6,489 nucleotides of DNA from NCBI GenBank assembly GCA_020433785.1, contig JAGRCC010000328.1:1-6489 (forward strand), in the 5' to 3' direction. Both the position numbers and the translations under genes were made by a program. The notes under the pieces are model-generated. The model did not search any database and was not told where the DNA came from. It worked only from the letters and a program-made list of their open reading frames with translations. The DNA comes from Anaerolineae bacterium. Lineage in GTDB: Bacteria > Chloroflexota > Anaerolineae > 4572-78 > J111. Positions 5,145-6,489 of the stretch are shown here, piece after piece (position 1 is the first letter of the stretch; each line of letters opens with the position of its first letter).

Positions 5145-5798
5145 TTAGGCGATGACCCCAAACCCCAGCATTTCCAACCGCTGCGGCGCGGCGATGAGCG
5201 CGACTTCGGCAACTTCTTTGAAATCGCTCAGCCACTCATCCAGCGCATCGAGCGCGACATCGCGGTTCTTGGTCAACTGTTGGGCTTCACCCTTTTCAAC
5301 CTCTTGTTGATCTTTCAGTTGCACCACCTGCACCACTGCATCTCGCTCGCTTTCCAGTTTGGACTGGTCGTAACCAAAGTTGCCCATACGGACGATGAAA
5401 TCTGGTTCGGCGAGGAGATTATTGTAGAAGGTTTGGGTTTGCTTGGCCCAGCCATCCATACTTTGCTTGCGGCGGCCGTTAAGATCCATAGACTGCCCTG
5501 CTTTGATGTTGCCCTTAAAGGCCACCCGAGCGATCTTGAGTGTCATTCGATAGGCTTCATCGGCGGCTTGGTAGGCCTGGTTGAGATCCTCGCTGATCTG
5601 ATACTGCTCGCCATACTCAACCCGCTGCTGCTCGACCAAAATTTCGGCCTGCGTCAACAGATCCTTACCGGCGTTGATTTTAGCCTCATCGTACCCAAAG
5701 CGGCTCAAATCGGCCAAAATATCCGGCTGCCCCAGAGCGTTATTAATGGCTAATTGGGCGTTAAAAAGTTGTTCATCAATAAGTGAAGATGCTGTCAT
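5145..5798 (-). CDS. 217-aa helical protein with an internal duplication, function unknown
   Basis: ATG is at 5798-5796 with AAGGAG (5805-5810 on this strand) 6 nt upstream, and a strong terminator follows the stop. The protein is almost entirely predicted alpha-helix, charged and Gln/Ala/Leu-rich. It has no signal peptide or membrane segment, so it should be cytoplasmic. Two halves are homologous. Residues ~26-94 run DILADLSRFGYDEAKINAGK..., and ~132-201 run DFIVRMGNFGYDQSKLESER.... Each has an FGYDxxK motif (34-40 and 141-147), then a long helix ending near 'ARVAF' or 'AEVAL'. A basic linker with Gly/Met/Arg (residues ~95-120) joins them. This looks like two helical-bundle units, possibly a scaffold or packing protein. 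It has no catalytic motif and no family I recognise. It is monocistronic and convergent with the PQ-loop gene. Confidence 0.88.
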   Translation of the reverse strand: MTASSLIDEQLFNAQLAINNALGQPDILADLSRFGYDEAKINAGKDLLTQAEILVEQQRVEYGEQYQISEDLNQAYQAADEAYRMTLKIARVAFKGNIKAGQSMDLNGRRKQSMDGWAKQTQTFYNNLLAEPDFIVRMGNFGYDQSKLESERDAVVQVVQLKDQQEVEKGEAQQLTKNRDVALDALDEWLSDFKEVAEVALIAAPQRLEMLGFGVIA

Positions 5799-6114
5799 GT
5801 TGAGCTCCTTAATCGTATTTAAAAACCCAATGCGTAAGCTTTCAGCGCTTCACCATCAACTATCCGCTTTGTCCTATTTTGGCGAAAATTTGGGCCGGGG
5901 AGCCAACGATGGGGGGTAGAGGGTATCTTACGTGGTCAACTGACGGCTGAAGGTTTGTAACTAATCGCTTACTCCAAAATTAACATACCTTAACGGTATC
6001 ATAACTTTACTATAATGACAACCTTGCTCCTTAAAAATAGTGGGACAATTGTACTGACCCTTTCTGGCTGAACAACAATTATCAACATAGCCCCCGATTA
6101 AACGGTCCGGCAGT
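5799..6114. other. Non-coding stretch between the 217-aa gene and the repeat array
   Basis: No gene is supported here. The first part (5799-~5960) is the upstream region of the minus-strand gene. Its ribosome-binding site is clear but no good -35/-10 pair is visible. The rest is AT-rich. It contains a small dyad ATACC-TTAAC-GGTAT (5985-5999) and a perfect TATAAT (6011-6016) on the plus strand. Confidence 0.55.
5985..6016 (+). promoter_or_regulatory. Promoter-like element pointing toward the repeat array
   Basis: TATAAT at 6011-6016 is a consensus -10 box on the plus strand. No consensus -35 lies 17 bp upstream. Instead, the dyad ATACC-N5-GGTAT (5985-5999) covers that position, as expected for an activator- or repressor-controlled promoter. 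There is no plus-strand gene downstream before the array. In AT-rich DNA a lone TATAAT can occur by chance. Confidence 0.3.
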
Positions 6115-6489
6115 GGTAGGAACGATTTTTTGATGGTAGGAGTCATTTTTTGGCGGTAGGACTCATTTTTCGGCGTTAGGAGTCGTTTTTTGGCGGTAGG
6201 AACCATTTTTCAGTCGGTAGGACTCATTTTTCGGCGGTAGGACTCATTTTTTGATGGTAGGACTCATTTTTCAGCGGTAGGAATCGTTTTTCAGCCGGTA
6301 GGAGTCGCTTTCCAAGTGGTAGGAGTCATTTTTTGATGGTAGGGGTCGTTTTCCAAGTGGGAGGAGTCATTTTCTAGCGGTAGGAGTCATTTTTCAGATG
6401 GTGGGGGCTGTTTTTTGATGGTAGGAATCGTTTTTCAGCCGGTAGGAGTCATTTTTCAAGTGGTAGGAATGATTTTTCGACGGTAGGAA
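6115..6489. repeat. Tandem array of 20-21-bp T-tract repeats (18 units plus a partial)
   Basis: Eighteen complete units plus eight bases of a nineteenth run off the right edge. The core is GGTAGGAGTCATTTTT, followed by a variable 4-5-nt tail (TGAT, TGGC, CGGC, CAGC, CAGCC, CAAGT and others). Unit starts are 6115, 6135, 6155, 6175, 6195, 6216, 6236, 6256, 6276, 6297, 6318, 6338, 6359, 6379, 6400, 6420, 6441, 6462 and 6482. Eleven units are 20 bp and seven are 21 bp. Most conserved are GGTAGG and the T4-T6 run; the middle varies (AGTCA, ACTCA, AATCG, AACCA, AACGA). Mixed 20/21-bp lengths break any reading frame, so it is not a coding repeat. It could be an iteron-like protein-binding array, a structural satellite or an expanded intergenic repeat. 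The function is unknown. Confidence 0.93.

Noticed and set aside
4983..5753. Long plus-strand open frame (256 codons) overlapping the 217-aa gene
   Set aside because: It is antisense to 5145-5798. It has no ribosome-binding site, overlaps the end of the PQ-loop gene and would run through the perfect palindrome of the terminator. The minus-strand frame has a good start site, an internal duplication and a terminator.
5961..6206. Minus-strand 81-codon frame extending into the repeat array
   Set aside because: Its N-terminal half is translated from repeat units, whose mixed 20/21-bp lengths break any stable frame, and no ribosome-binding site supports it.
6115..6489. CRISPR array
   Set aside because: Units are contiguous 20-21-bp degenerate repeats. 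There are no ~30-bp unique spacers and no cas genes in view.

Overview
The window most resembles accessory chromosome from a filamentous Chloroflexota-type bacterium (Anaerolineae-like). This is an inference from gene style, not a database match. The clues are a TIR protein with a Gly-Asp-Lys pentad linker, a transmembrane helix and TPR repeats; a lipoprotein with a long Thr/Pro/Ser linker; moderately GC-rich genes separated by AT-richer spacers; and an inverted repeat built on AGACCTGACAGGTTT. Shine-Dalgarno sites are clear.

Layout. (1) Bases 1-665, minus strand: the N-terminal 221 codons of a DASS/SLC13-family sodium/anion symporter, cut by the window edge. (2) Bases 666-1057: a 392-bp divergent intergenic region holding an imperfect 34-bp-period direct repeat and a 9-bp hairpin. 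(3) Bases 1058-4221, plus strand: a two-gene unit with the stop and start overlapping as TAATG. The first gene encodes TIR - GDK pentads - transmembrane helix - alpha/beta domain - TPRs. The second encodes a lipoprotein with two copies of an Asp-rich/Cys-pair module. (4) Bases 4356-4535: a 59-aa protein with a coiled-coil tail. (5) Bases 4551-4647: a 97-bp MITE-like element with perfect 15-bp terminal inverted repeats. (6) Bases 4708-5028: a small three-helix PQ-loop/SemiSWEET-like membrane protein. (7) Bases 5145-5798, minus strand: a 217-aa helical protein made of two repeats, with a strong intrinsic terminator at 5091-5119. (8) Bases 5799-6114: non-coding, with a promoter-like element. (9) Bases 6115-6489: at least 18 tandem units of 20-21 bp, running off the window.

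How the genes may work together. The TIR protein and lipoprotein are the only pair with clear operon logic. The predicted topology puts the TIR domain in the cytoplasm, and the TPR region and lipoprotein outside the membrane. This suggests an envelope sensor connected to an intracellular TIR effector or scaffold. That role is inferred; no known system is recognised. The strongest unexplained DNA structure is the T-tract repeat array at the right end.
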